A stretch of 64,000 nucleotides of DNA, from positions 34,436,427 through 34,500,426 of the forward strand of contig OX442315.1 in the NCBI GenBank assembly GCA_949358305.1, read 5' to 3'. Shown in pieces: positions 1 through 10,312 of this stretch; position 1 is the stretch's first letter; each line of letters starts with the position of its first letter. The position numbers were made by a program, and so were the translations under genes. Under the pieces are notes generated by a model. That model saw only the letters and a list, made by a program, of their open reading frames with translations, had not been told where the DNA came from and did no database searches. Source of the DNA: Strigamia acuminata. Taxonomy: Eukaryota; Arthropoda; Chilopoda; Geophilomorpha; Linotaeniidae.

Positions 1-330
1 ATAACGAGGGAAACGCGTTTAGCTTTGTTTTGCGCATGTAAACAACCCACCATGTGACATCATCGGCGCCAAAATGGAGGACAAACTCGGTAGGTTGATT
101 TATTTTATTTTATTTTATTGATTTATTGATTTATGGCAAAATGTGTGCTCGATTATGATCAACAGAAAATCTTTGTACGTCGATTAGAATAAAATCGGCA
201 TTTTTCCATATTCGGTCGGAATTCGACAGAGGGTCAGAGGCCATCTTGGATTTCGACCTTATTGGTGACTGGCGAGTGGCGCTAAGGTTTTAATTCTGCG
301 CATGCGCAACCAACGACTCGCTAACTCATG
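1..330. promoter_or_regulatory. Promoter-like segment with NRF1- and YY1-type motifs
   Basis: This stretch is richer in CpG than what follows. It contains a palindromic NRF1-type site, TGCGCATGCGCA, near 297-308 and a YY1-type CCATCTTGGAT near 242. An ATG in good context (AAAATGG) near 73 opens a very short reading frame (M-E-D-K-L) that runs into a donor-like GGTAGGTTG. This arrangement is typical of housekeeping promoters with a tiny first coding exon. I cannot identify a following exon, so the gene and even its direction are unknown. Confidence 0.3.
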
Positions 331-1629
331 AATTTTGGAATAAGTGACCCCAATTAACCTTGCTTTTATGTGATTATCTAATTAATTTAAAATTTCCTCG
401 GTCACTAGGGCCCCGGGTTCCAAAAATATCTATAAGACGCTGGCTCGACCAATGGGACTACAGATTGTAAAGTGCCTTTTTGACTGCAACTAGAGTATAG
501 AACAGCGGTCGGCAACATCAGGCGGAAGGTCGAAACTTGGACCGCGGTGACGTTTTAGCGACGTTTTCCCCTCGATTTTTAAGTGTTTTTTTTCTGGACC
601 TCGATAAAAATTTTCAATAGTATCTGGACCCCACTTAAAATTACTTGCCGACCCCCGATCTAGAAAGTGCATTTTTTTAACCGGTTTGATCACAGGGGCC
701 CCCTAAATGTCCCACAAGTAAAAAGGCTGAGATTGTCTCACAATTGTTAAAAATTTAAACAAAAAAAAAAGAAACTGGAATAAAAAAAATGGCAAACAGC
801 AAGTAATGAATTGAACATGACATTGGTTGACGTTCCACTGCTGCGCGCTGTACATGCCAGGAATTTCGCATAAATATCGCGCATACGTCGTCGCTTTCTG
901 CATCGAGCAAGCCGAGCCAAAGGAAGCTGTCGCGCGTCGGCGGAGCTCAGTAACGCGAGACTCGAGACCCCCCGGTGCGAGTCTGCTTGTGGTACACGCG
1001 CGTCTGTGTGTGGGCTTCTTGAGGATTGGGTGGCAGTGAAGCCACTGTGACGGAGGGTTGGGAGGAATAGAAGTTTATTCAGTTGCGAAATGTGGATAAG
1101 ATCTTTTTTATGTTTGGCGAGAATTCTTGCGAGCGGGTTTTTGCTCGCTCGCCTTTCTTCGCCGCCCGAGTTGGTGGAGCGGCGAACGCGAACGCCAGCA
1201 GATATTTGGTTGGGCCGAGTGAGTGATGAGTGGTGGTTGCAGCGTTTCTAAACTGCAGCACATCACTCTCTGCACGTGAGAAAAGTCAAAAAGTAGGGGG
1301 GATTGGTTCAAAGTGGGCTTGGAGCCAAGTGCTTCATCTTGCTCGTTTCGTTTTTCCTTTCGTGCCAACAGGACAGGACGCCATAAAACTTAGCAACGGC
1401 GCTCTCTCTCTCTCTCTCCGCCAGCACATGTGCGTGGCACAACTGCCTGGCTTCTGGCTTGGCTTGGCTTGTCGTCTTAGGTTTTTTTTTCTTTTTGTTT
1501 TGGAATTTATGTTATGGTCATTTTGTGTTAGGTGTTATGGAATGAATAATTAATTTTTTTTGAATGGGTTCATTAAATTTCACATTTGAATGACGATTTA
1601 TTTATTTTTTAATCGTTTAAAAATATTCG
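331..1629. other. Non-coding; CpG-richer island at about 830-1470
   Basis: No gene is recognised here. Between about 830 and 1470 the sequence is non-repetitive and rich in CpG, with GCGAGC/GCTCGC words and a short CT run, unlike the AT-rich flanks. It looks like a regulatory island or an untranslated exon. The short overlapping open frames on both strands show no recognisable domain. GGGCCC-containing fragments occur near 407 and 695. Confidence 0.35.
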
Positions 1630-2085
1630 TTATGTAGAAATTTGCGTGTAAAAATGGGCGATAAATGCAGTTTTGGACTTGAAAATAGCCAATATGGTGC
1701 AAATTTGCACATAAAAATGGGCAATATGTGCAAATTTGCATCTAAAAATGCACAAAATGGACAATTTGCAGTTATAAATGCACAAAATGGACAATTTGCA
1801 ATTATAAATGCACAAAATGGACAATTTGCACTTATAAATGCACAAAATGGACAATTTGCATCTAAAAATGCACAAAATGGACAATTTGCACATAAAAATG
1901 CACATAAATTTGCACTAAATAAGTGCAATTTGCACATAAAAATGGCCAATATGTGCAAATGTGCAGATAAAAATGCACAAAATTGCAATTTGCATCTAAA
2001 AATGCACAAAAATTGCAATTTGCATCTAAAAATGCATATTGCGTGTAATTTTGCACGTAAAAATAGCCAATAAATGCAATTTTAC
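1630..2085. repeat. Tandem array, 30-bp unit
   Basis: A 30-bp unit is repeated, with core TGCACAAAATGGACAATT followed by a variable three-base step and ATAAA. The central copies are nearly identical and the edges are degenerate. Because the period is divisible by three, long false reading frames are open on both strands. These are repeat artefacts, not genes. Confidence 0.9.
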
Positions 2086-3690
2086 GCTTGAATATAAATT
2101 CTGTGTATTGAGTAATTATATTTTTTACACTTATAAACATTATTACCATTTATTGAAACAAAAATGTACAAATCTAGTTTCAATTCATGAATATTAGTGC
2201 TGTATGAGAAACCAAACTGGTTTTTGGCTCATAAACACATGCAACTATGCTAGAAACAAGTTTGATTCACATTAAGCATTAGTAACCAACCACACAACAA
2301 AACATCTTTGTCAAAATCAAGTTCCACTTATTACAACTTATCAACTTATTACCAGAAGTAAAGTTTAAAAATAAATAAATACAACACGAATACACAAAAG
2401 CGATTACACGAGATGTGCATTGATTAAATAAACCGAGAAGAAAAATATTTCAAGTAGATTTTGATTAATTCCGATCCGTATTTGAATATTTTACCGCCAC
2501 GATTGAGCGTGGCGCTAGTCGCGCTAATCTAACCCTAGATTTTCCCGACGATTTATTGTAGTCGTTTTATCCAACATCGATATCGAATTTCGTCGTTTGT
2601 TCACTTTATATATTGAATATAGATATATTGGTTAATATACATATCGAATTCAGTCATTTAGGTGAATTTATATTTACGTTGCAAAAGATATAGACATTTA
2701 TTTTCACCGAATGAATCCAAAACGAGAAAGAAATGATAAAGTGGCTGTTGATGATAGTGATGATGTTGATGCCAGTTGGAGACCTTTATTTTTATTTATT
2801 TTTTTTAGTCTAGTCCTCATTTTTTTCTCTTTCTTTTTCCAAGTGTAGCGTATAAGTATTATGGGCGAGGAACGAAGCGGTTCTTGTTTTTCCCACCGCA
2901 GTGTCCGCTGCAGAATTTATGGATACGAGCGCAGAATGTTAAAATCTCGCGAGACACAATAGCGGAACAAAGGAATGGAGGGACAGATTAAGAAAAGTCT
3001 GTAGATTTCAGCCCCTTAGCTCATCCATCACCTTCCCTGCTCAGTTTATAGCTAGTTGCTGTTGGTGGGGAGCCCATTTTTATACAAGCTCAAATTGATC
3101 TTCTCACAGTTTGTGTTGAAGTCGAAATTTGTTCTTGACGTACAAAAATGTGTTGAGGTTTTATTCAAAAAAGACGCGAAATAAATTGCTCGAGTATTTG
3201 GTATTACTCCAATTCTTGTCACAAGAGATTTACGTGTCCGCCAATCAGTGACCAGTGATTTTGACCCATTTAACCCTTTGTGTTTTTATGAATAAACGCA
3301 TTATGCCAATGCGTGTAACTAAGATGGTCGTATCGTTATCCAAACATACAATTAGAGTTTGTCAATTTTTGTAGATTTATGAGTTGAAGAATAAATAAAT
3401 AATAAATTGGACAAATATTATTATATATGTTATTTATGGTGGTGTTTTATTATGGGAGTTGAAAAGTGGAGCAATAAAATGTTACGAGGATGGAACGTAT
3501 GAATTTGATTGGTCGTTTGTGGTTAATTAAGTGCAATGGTCCAACAAATTGAAATGTGTTATTTTATGCAATGTGGTGCTGGTGCTTGGCAGGGCCTGAT
3601 TAAGGGGGGAGCTACGGAGACAAGTGCCCAGGGCCCCCTGGTATGTGGTATAGTCTGTCTTGATTAAGTATTTTGAACTGTAATGGAGCA
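2086..3690. other. AT-rich non-coding sequence, no gene seen
   Basis: The segment is simple and AT-rich with short A/T runs. A less AT-rich patch lies at about 2,860-3,060. I see no open frame with a recognisable product, no RNA gene and no clear repeat boundary. Confidence 0.4.
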
Positions 3691-3840
3691 TGCAAATAAC
3701 GTGACCGTTGGTGTAGTTGAGATTTACATAACTGACTAGTTTATTCAAAGTAACATATAGGTGGCGCTGCAGAAAGGCAGTGTCACAAATTAACAAATAA
3801 CATGTTGACGGGCATTGGAGTGAAGAACACTCCATCGTAC
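3690..3840 (+). repeat. Dispersed module with GGTGGCGCTGC and TGGAGT/ACTCCA hairpin (copy 1)
   Basis: GGTGGCGCTGC at 3760-3770 is followed about 45 bp later by TGGAGTG-AAGAA-CACTCCA at 3816-3834, which can fold into a hairpin. The same two blocks in the same relative order recur at 5376-5445, inverted at 11855-11924, and around 14387-14460. The hairpin block alone recurs at 14281 and 37644. This copy is the most diverged. Confidence 0.6.
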
Positions 3841-3847
3841 ATGTACG

Positions 3848-4190
3848 AAATGCATTTTTATCCATAAAGGCATTTTTTTTGCCTGAAACTGCTTTTTTTT
3901 ACTAGAAAATGCATTATTTACTGGAAATTTTTTTATTTTCATGATAAAAATACATTTTTTGCGTGAAAATGGAATTTTTTGCGTGAAAATGGAATTTTTT
4001 GCGTGAAAATGGTATTTTTTGCGTGAAAATGCATTTTTTTGCGTGAAAATGCATTTTTTTGCATGAAAATGCATTGTTTTGCGTAAAATTGCACTATTTT
4101 GCGTGAAAATACAATTTTTTAGCTTATAATTAATTTATTTCCTATAAAAATGCATTTTCTTTAGCCTTCAAATGCATTTTTTGCTTGGAA
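3848..4190. repeat. Tandem array, 20-bp unit (GCGTGAAAATGCATTTTTTT)
   Basis: A 20-bp unit GCGTGAAAATGCATTTTTTT repeats with near-identical central copies at about 3955-4085 and degenerate edges. The right edge merges into a non-tandem GC-richer tail that is shared with 42,410-42,830. Confidence 0.9.
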
Positions 4191-4450
4191 ATGATGTGAA
4201 GACGTCATTTATGAATATTCACTGGCAGAATCGAATTTCTGCTCTGGGAGCCCTTCTCGCAGCCATTTTTTTTGGGCCCTAAATTAAAAAAAAAAAAAAA
4301 AATCTTTTTGAAACTTTTTATTCAGCAAAATTTTTTTTTAAATTAAAGGACCCCAAAAAACCATTCCTGATTCATGGGCCCCCTGTCAAAAAAACTCCAG
4401 GGCCCCCAAAGCCCTTAAACCAACCCTGCTTTAAGACCCACCAATTCACA
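4191..4450. repeat. Dispersed GC-richer tail with GGGCCC motifs
   Basis: This segment includes ATATTCACTGGCAGAA, CTCGCAGCCATTTTT, TTGGGCCCTAAATT and further GGGCCCCC blocks. The same order of words occurs at 42,540-42,830, also directly downstream of a GCGTGAAAATRCA-type array. It is therefore a dispersed repeat, probably part of one element with the adjoining array. No coding capacity is seen. Confidence 0.65.
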
Positions 4451-5269
4451 TCAACAAAACAAAACCAAAAAAAGAAATCAAAATTTTCATTTAATTTGAT
4501 TAATTTTTTTATTTGCTGGTAAACTGATCACTTCCGGTAGAGTTAAGCATTTGCCACTAGTTTATGTGAGCCGGGCAAATGATATATTGGAGATGACGTG
4601 ACAGCATGGAAGAAATTGTGCAACCCGCCTCCTTTGCCCATTGGCAGCCAATGGGAATCGAAGTGGGCTTGGCACCCTCGTCCTGTCAAACGCTCGTCAT
4701 ATTTCTTCCTTTATAAGAAGGGTGGATTTATTATTGTCAAAACTAGCTCTCCTTTAGGCATAATGATTCATCTCATTTTGCATGACATCTCTGTTGAAAA
4801 CAAGTGCTACATGCTGTATTTCTATTCCTGTTTTTCCTTTCCTATTTCCTATTTGAACCGTTTCCCCCTCTGGGTTTGTTCGAGGTTGCCATGACGATTT
4901 TCTGATAAATAATTTTCTTTTCAGTTTTGGGGTTTGCCACATTTTCGCTCGGTGTGAAAGGAGATAAATAATTTAATTTCGTCGCCTTTGTCTTGTGAGC
5001 AAATATTTGTTGCAACTTGATGCTCTTTTTTGTTGTTTTTGCATCTTTTGGAATGATTAAACCCGTTTACGTTGAATTAGGTTAAATGAAGGGGTGTCGA
5101 ATTGCATTTAACAATGGGAATTTGCATTTTTCATGAATGGATGTTTTTGTAGGTGTGTGTTAGCTAAATTTTTAAAAGGGTTTTGTTCCAGATAGAAGAT
5201 AGACTCAATTTTTTTGCTATAAATGCAAAAGATGGATCGACAAATGATGTGGAAATCAGGCTGCCATTA
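4451..5269. other. Single-copy sequence; regulatory candidate at 4560-4760
   Basis: This stretch is mostly non-repetitive. The part at 4,560-4,760 is less AT-rich and contains a perfect inverted CCAAT pair at 4,637-4,655. The remainder is AT-rich with no gene recognised. Confidence 0.4.
4637..4655. promoter_or_regulatory. Perfect 19-bp palindrome with paired CCAAT boxes
   Basis: CCCATTGGCAGCCAATGGG is a perfect inverted repeat around a single central base. It presents CCAAT on both strands, the core recognised by NF-Y. It lies in a non-repetitive island upstream of the LIM-homeobox gene. The function is inferred from the motif only. Confidence 0.4.
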
Positions 5270-5446
5270 TTGTGTTTCTCGAGTAGATTAATATGGATGT
5301 GTTTGGAGTACGCGAAAGAACGACCATGTTGGTTAAAGAATTAACATAACTAAGTTTTTAATTAGGAACAAAATAGGTGGCGCTGCACGAAGTAGCGTCA
5401 CAAAATAACGAGTGGTCAAGCTGACCAATGGAGTCAAACACTCCAG
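5270..5446 (+). repeat. Dispersed module with GGTGGCGCTGC and hairpin (copy 2)
   Basis: The segment runs from about TGTTTCTCGAG through GAACGACCATGTTGGTTAAAG and GGTGGCGCTGC (5376-5386) to the hairpin TGGAGTCAAACACTCCA (5429-5445). Its reverse complement is found almost intact at 11,855-12,030, so about 175 bp is shared. This is an interspersed repeat of unknown class. Confidence 0.8.
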
Positions 5447-5456
5447 CCATCTTGAT

Positions 5457-5748
5457 TATACTTTCAGCATCTTGGCTGTTTTCAAGTCTCGGTTTTCTGA
5501 GACGAGATTGGAAGGTTCCGAGACGAGATCCTGTACGAGACCGAGACTAAAAATGAGATTTATTTTCAAGAAAAACAACAACGATAAAAAACGTACAAAT
5601 CAAGTTACAACTCGTAACGTGAGTTGTACGTTTTTTATTGAATCTCGTAATAATGAAATCTCGTTTTGCCGAGACCGAGATCCTGAGACAAAAAAGGACC
5701 GAGATCTCCGAGACCGAGATTACGAGACGAGCGAGATCTGAAAGTATA
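5457..5748. mobile_element. GAGACGAGATC-rich element with short inverted ends
   Basis: The segment begins TATACTTTCAGCATCT and ends AGATCTGAAAGTATA, an imperfect terminal inverted repeat. CATCTTGATTA lies next to the left end (about 5449-5459) and again just outside the right end (about 5749-5759), which looks like an 11-bp target-site duplication. The interior has many GAGACGAGATC/GAGACCGAGAT words near both ends. A second copy lies at about 37,752-38,069. No transposase is encoded, so it is non-autonomous. A duplication of this length would fit a Mutator-like group, but that is inference. Confidence 0.6.
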
Positions 5749-5945
5749 CATCTTGATTAACCCATGTTTCTGTCACTGCAGTGTATTGCAGTGATGCTCT
5801 TATTGCATTTGCAAGTGCTACTGCAGCGCCATCGTCTATTAATCTTTCCGTTACGTTATGTGAAAGTATGAATCATATTTTATACGAATAGTGACTAAGA
5901 TGGAAAGTGATGATTGCGGCATCGACTTGTGAAGTGATACAATTA

Positions 5946-6585
5946 CCATGTTTACATGTACTCAGTTTTCCAGATAAGTTAAAATTCGGATTTTATTTGT
6001 CTGAATAACTGTGTGTTTACATGGTTTTAGTTTTCTGGAAATATGACGTCACATGTGAATTACCCATAATGCATTTTGATAATCTGGAACAACAAAACAA
6101 CAAAATGGTTGTCGATCTGTTTGAGCCCTTAAACAACAAATTCCGACCCCGGAAATCGTGTTTTAGCTCATTTCACATCGTTTTCGGTACTAAGTTTATC
6201 TACCAGGTGGCACAAAAATCTATTGAGATTCAATGACATCAATCTTGACCCGGTCTCTTGTCTTGGCCTAACAGCAATATTAAAAGATAGACCGGCAAAT
6301 AATGATAGATAAACTTAAAACAGCTAAACTGAAGGGAAGTTTTTTTGTCTACAACTGTACGTTGTCGTTATTACGACGATCCGACGATATTCCGATCAAA
6401 GTTTTTAATTTTTGCATACACGGGTGTTTACATGCAGTTTTCAATGCGCAAAACGCTCAAAATCTACCTCGTACAACTGGAATTTATTTCTCCGAATAAG
6501 TCTGTCTTTTCTGGAAAACTGGTTTTCCAGAAAAGCAATATTTGGATTTTCACTTATCTGGAAAACTGAGTACATGTAAACATGG
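5946..6585 (+). mobile_element. MITE family A, copy 1 (640 bp, long terminal inverted repeats)
   Basis: The left end CCATGTTTACATGTACTCAG continues with TTTTCCAGATAAGT. The right end is its reverse complement, ending CTGAGTACATGTAAACATGG, so the terminal inverted repeat is about 33 bp and nearly perfect. TA flanks both ends, as expected for Tc1/mariner-type insertion. Internal copies of GTTTACATG lie near each end. There is no transposase frame. A shorter inverted copy lies at 9,880-10,310. Confidence 0.85.
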
Positions 6586-6587
6586 TA

Positions 6588-7875
6588 AATGATGTTTGTT
6601 AGTATTATCCTATAAAAACCGTCGAAGAACATTTTTAATTAGACAGTTAGTAATAAAATTTATTTTAACCTTTTTAGACATGTTTCTCTATAATATCTCA
6701 CAGCCAAAATAAGATTCAGGCATCCAGCCTAGATAAACAACAACAGAACACTTTTCTGTGGCTTTCCTCCATCATCCCCTTTCATAAATGCATCCACTTC
6801 CTGCTTTGATGGAATATGGATTGAGGGAATTTCATAAATAAAAAAAAAAAAAAAAAAAAAAAAAAATAACCTGAAAAGCAGATATGGATTTATAATCCAT
6901 TCTAGGAAACCTTGAGTGCTTATACACACATTTTCCCCATAGGCCAGACATACATTTAGCAATGGATAAAATAAAATTTCAATGTATACAAAGAAACTTC
7001 TCCCTCTCATATACAAAAAAATGGAATGAAAAAGTCAAGTTGGAAAGAATAAATCCCAAGGCCTTTTCCTGTATGTGGGCGTTGGTTGCAGCCCCCTCTT
7101 GTGTATTGCTCTCAGTCGGAGTGTGATTTGGGCGTGTGGAGGGTGTTGCCTTCATTAGGAGCTGCTGCAAGGAGCTCAGACCGGTTGTGTAAATATAATA
7201 TTTTTTTTTCCCATCAGTTTTTCTGTCGTTGACGTATCGCAGCGTCTCGTACACATTTTAATTCGCACTGAGTTTATAGCATTGGCTTCGTCCTGAGTCG
7301 TTCGCCTTGTTTGTCACGGAGGAGGAATTCGCGAGACTTAATTTGTAGTTGCGAATTTTTGGCGTCAAGTTAAGCCAGATGTGTTGTTTTTTTTGTTTTT
7401 TTTTTTGTTGTTTTGTTAATTTATTTATTATTTTGGGTGTTTTTCTTTAAGTTTGTTTATTTAGGCGCTTTGTATGCGAGGAAATGGTCGTTTGCGTGTG
7501 GATTTTGATGTTGTTGATCACTGGTGACCCCTCTAAGCAAATTGGACAAGTGACCGCGAAAACGGAAGCTTTCTCTGTTGGAGTTTGGAGGAGGCGAGAA
7601 AATGAGGTGGTTGGTGTTTTGTTTTGGAGAGGAAATGGTTTTGGGAATAATTAAAGCGAAAGGTGTGGTGTTCTATCCTTTTGAGTAGCGGTAACGTGAT
7701 AATCACTTCGGCGTAATAATCGTAACAATCGTAATAATCACTTCAGCGTGTCATTTATGAAACCCGTTATTGTTTTTCTTGAGACGGTTAGGATACTGTT
7801 ATTATCAGTGCTCAATGTTGCCACTAGATGGCATGAATGCGAATCAGCGGTACATTTGAATGTGAAATGTAAGAA
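6588..7875. other. AT-rich non-coding sequence with poly(A) tract
   Basis: An uninterrupted A run occurs at about 6,840-6,866, and T-rich runs occur at about 7,380-7,420. The segment at 7,020-7,360 is less AT-rich but shows no recognisable coding sequence. No gene is seen. Confidence 0.4.
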
Positions 7876-8185
7876 CTATACTCTGGTTCGACTCAAGAGT
7901 ATGCCCTTCTAAGAGCCGCATCACTGGTGTAGTGATCCAAAAATGTAGACCCAAACACCATAACAAACATGGGTTTTTCACTCATATGTTCATAGAACCT
8001 TATTTAATAAGTTTAATAAGTATAATAAGTATAAAATAATCAAAATTATATCAACTTAAATGGTAATAACAATCACAAATCATAATAAAAATAAAAACTA
8101 CTTTTCCTAGTGGTAGTAATAAAACTTGAGTTAGGAGTAATGCGGCTCTTAGAAGGGTATACTCTTGAGTCGAACCAGAGTATAG
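7876..8185. mobile_element. MITE family B (about 310 bp, about 45-bp inverted ends)
   Basis: The left end CTATACTCTGGTTCGACTCA runs on through AGAGTATGCCCTTCTAAGAG to GCCGCAT. The right end reads ATGCGGCTCTTAGAAGGGTA and continues to GAACCAGAGTATAG, its near-perfect reverse complement. The interior is AT-rich with no coding capacity. The innermost TA repeats at each end fit a TA target duplication, but the exact boundary is ambiguous by two bases. Confidence 0.8.
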
Positions 8186-8524
8186 AATAAATGTATTAAT
8201 AAGGTTATTCATATCTTTATCCACATTCAGGAATCAAAATACACAATAATATAGATTTGTATTATTGTTTTAAGTTAACCTAGGGTATATATTTCCTGAC
8301 AACAGGAAGTAAGGCAAATTATTCTGGTTTTGTTTCTTGTCGCTTGTCACTTGAAACAGTTGTATTATTCTGTATTGAATAGATACAACCGCCGTCAATT
8401 GAAGATGAAGGTCTCGATACTAATGTTTGAGTCAACAGCTATGGATGGAGAGAATCTTCATGCATGGTGATGTGGTCATGTGTGATACGAAAGTATTTAG
8501 TAACCGTTAGTAGCACCATGTAAT
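8186..8524. other. Non-coding sequence, nothing recognised
   Basis: This is unique AT-rich sequence between MITE B and the next array. There are no recognisable frames, motifs or repeats. Confidence 0.35.
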
Positions 8525-9075
8525 TTTTTAGGACGAAAAAATTGATCTTTAGAAATTCAAAAGTTTATTTTTAGGGATTCAAGAGTTTGTTTTTAGGACT
8601 ACAAAATTCTCTTTTAGGCCAAAAATTCATTTTTAGGCCAAAAAATTTATTTTTAGACAAAAAAAATTCATTTTTTGACCAAAAAATTTATTTTTAGACA
8701 AAAAAAATTCATTTTTAGGCAAAATAAATTCATTTTTAGGTCAAAAAATTCATTTTTAGGCCCAAAACATTCATTTTTCGACCAAAAAATTTATTTTTCA
8801 ACCAAAAAATTTATTTTTTGACCAAAAAATTTATTTTTCGACCAAAAAATTTATTTTTCGACCAAAAAATTTATTTTTCGACCAAAAAATTTATTTTTCG
8901 ACCAAAAAATTTATTTTTTGACCAAAAAATTTATTTTTCGACCAAAAAATTTATTTTTCGACTAAAAAATTTATTTTTCGACCAAAAAATTTATTTTTCG
9001 ACCAAAAAATTTATTTTTCAACCAAAAAATTTATTTTTCGGCCAAAAACCTTCAAATATAGGCCAAAAAAATGTT
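8525..9075. repeat. Tandem array, 20-bp unit (CGACCAAAAAATTTATTTTT)
   Basis: The left part is degenerate (AGGCCAAAAAATTCATTTTT variants). From about 8,760 to 9,045 the unit CGACCAAAAAATTTATTTTT repeats more than a dozen times almost unchanged. The unit alternates an A-run with T-runs. The array passes into a GC-rich tail containing CACGGGCCCCAAAG near 9,168. Confidence 0.9.
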
Positions 9076-9249
9076 TTCTGCGCACAAAATGAACCAAAAT
9101 GGCCACCCCCTTGTACGGTTTGGGCATCCGCCCCCGCTGCGTCTTTTACACCATAGAGCCGTGCAATTACACGGGCCCCAAAGTAGGAAACAAAGTATCA
9201 TAATCTTTGGTGTAAATAAAATATCTACTCATTTATATTTCTTCTAACT

Positions 9250-9750
9250 TTTAAATACACATACTCTGATTCTAATTTGGACATAAAAGTTAATTGAAAC
9301 ATTTTCCAGACTTATTACCTGTAGGGAAGTTGTGACCGAGGGGGTAGTCGCTTCTTTTGTGGCAGGGGAAGTCTCCGGAGTCGTTGCCCGCCCAGATTTA
9401 GCCTCCGCCGTAAGATCTCCCGCCATGTAGTTCAACTGCCGTTCTTTGAGCACAAGAAAAGGGAGGCCAGCAAAGCAGGGCCTTTACCCCTAGCTGAAAA
9501 GCAAACCCCCCGCCAAGGGGCCGCACAGAGTCCGACCCTCCAATTGCACCGTTGCAGGGGCTGTTTGGCCTCTGATCAACCTGGCCAGTGTTGACGGCAG
9601 CTGTCTTGGCCGCCTGCCGAGTGTCGCCTCGTTCTCCCCCACAACGACCTTTTCAATCGCCGCCATTTCGTCAATGCCCAACCTCTGCTAACCCTCTTTC
9701 CGTTTGTTCTTTTGTCCGAAGCCAAAAGCCCGCCAATGCAGAATCAAAAT
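9250..9750. other. GC-rich island of unknown origin
   Basis: About 430 bp (9,310-9,740) is clearly more GC-rich than anything nearby. On the minus strand there are two short open segments (about 9,681-9,490 and 9,453-9,330), and the second ends at a donor-like CTACAG|GTAATAAG. No domain is recognised. It could be an exon-derived retrocopy, a retroelement gag fragment or a regulatory island. The composition suggests an origin different from its neighbours. Confidence 0.35.
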
Positions 9751-9879
9751 GTAATAACTTAAATAAAAAATTAATTTTGCTCTCATGTCGATTTAACAAA
9801 AACAACCAAAGCAGAGCTATGAATTTGTAGTTTTACACATTTACAGCCATTAAATTCCTTCATTTTCACTTATAACTTA

Positions 9880-10310
9880 CCATGTTTACATGCATTCTGT
9901 TTTCCAGATATGTGAAAACTAAATTCCAGTTGTACGAGGTAGATTTTGGGCGTTTTGCGCATTGAAAACTGCATGTAAACACCCGTGCAGGCGAAAATTA
10001 AATACTTCGATCGGAATATCGTTGAATCATCATATTAACGATACGTTAGACCAACAACAACAACACTTAGTACCAGAGACGTCATGAAATGAGCTAAAAC
10101 ACAATTTCCGGCGTCGCAATTTGATTTGTTTCCGGCTGAAATAGATTGACAACCATTTTGTTGTTCCAGATAATCAAAATGCTTTATGGGTAATTCACAT
10201 ATGACATCATGTTAACCAGAAAACTAATGCAATGTAAACGCACACACTTATCCGGATAAATAATATCCGAATTTAAACTTATCTGGACAACTGAGTACAT
10301 GTAAACATAA
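9880..10310 (-). mobile_element. MITE family A, copy 2 (431 bp, inverted relative to copy 1)
   Basis: The left end is CCATGTTTACATGCATTCTG and the right end is CTGAGTACATGTAAACATAA, with TA on both sides. The interior matches the reverse complement of 5,946-6,585: the same order of GTTGTACGAGGTAGATTTTG, TTTTGCGCATTGAAAACTGC and the CAACAAAATGGTT region is found inverted. The copy is internally deleted and more diverged at its right end. Confidence 0.8.
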
Positions 10311-10312
10311 TA

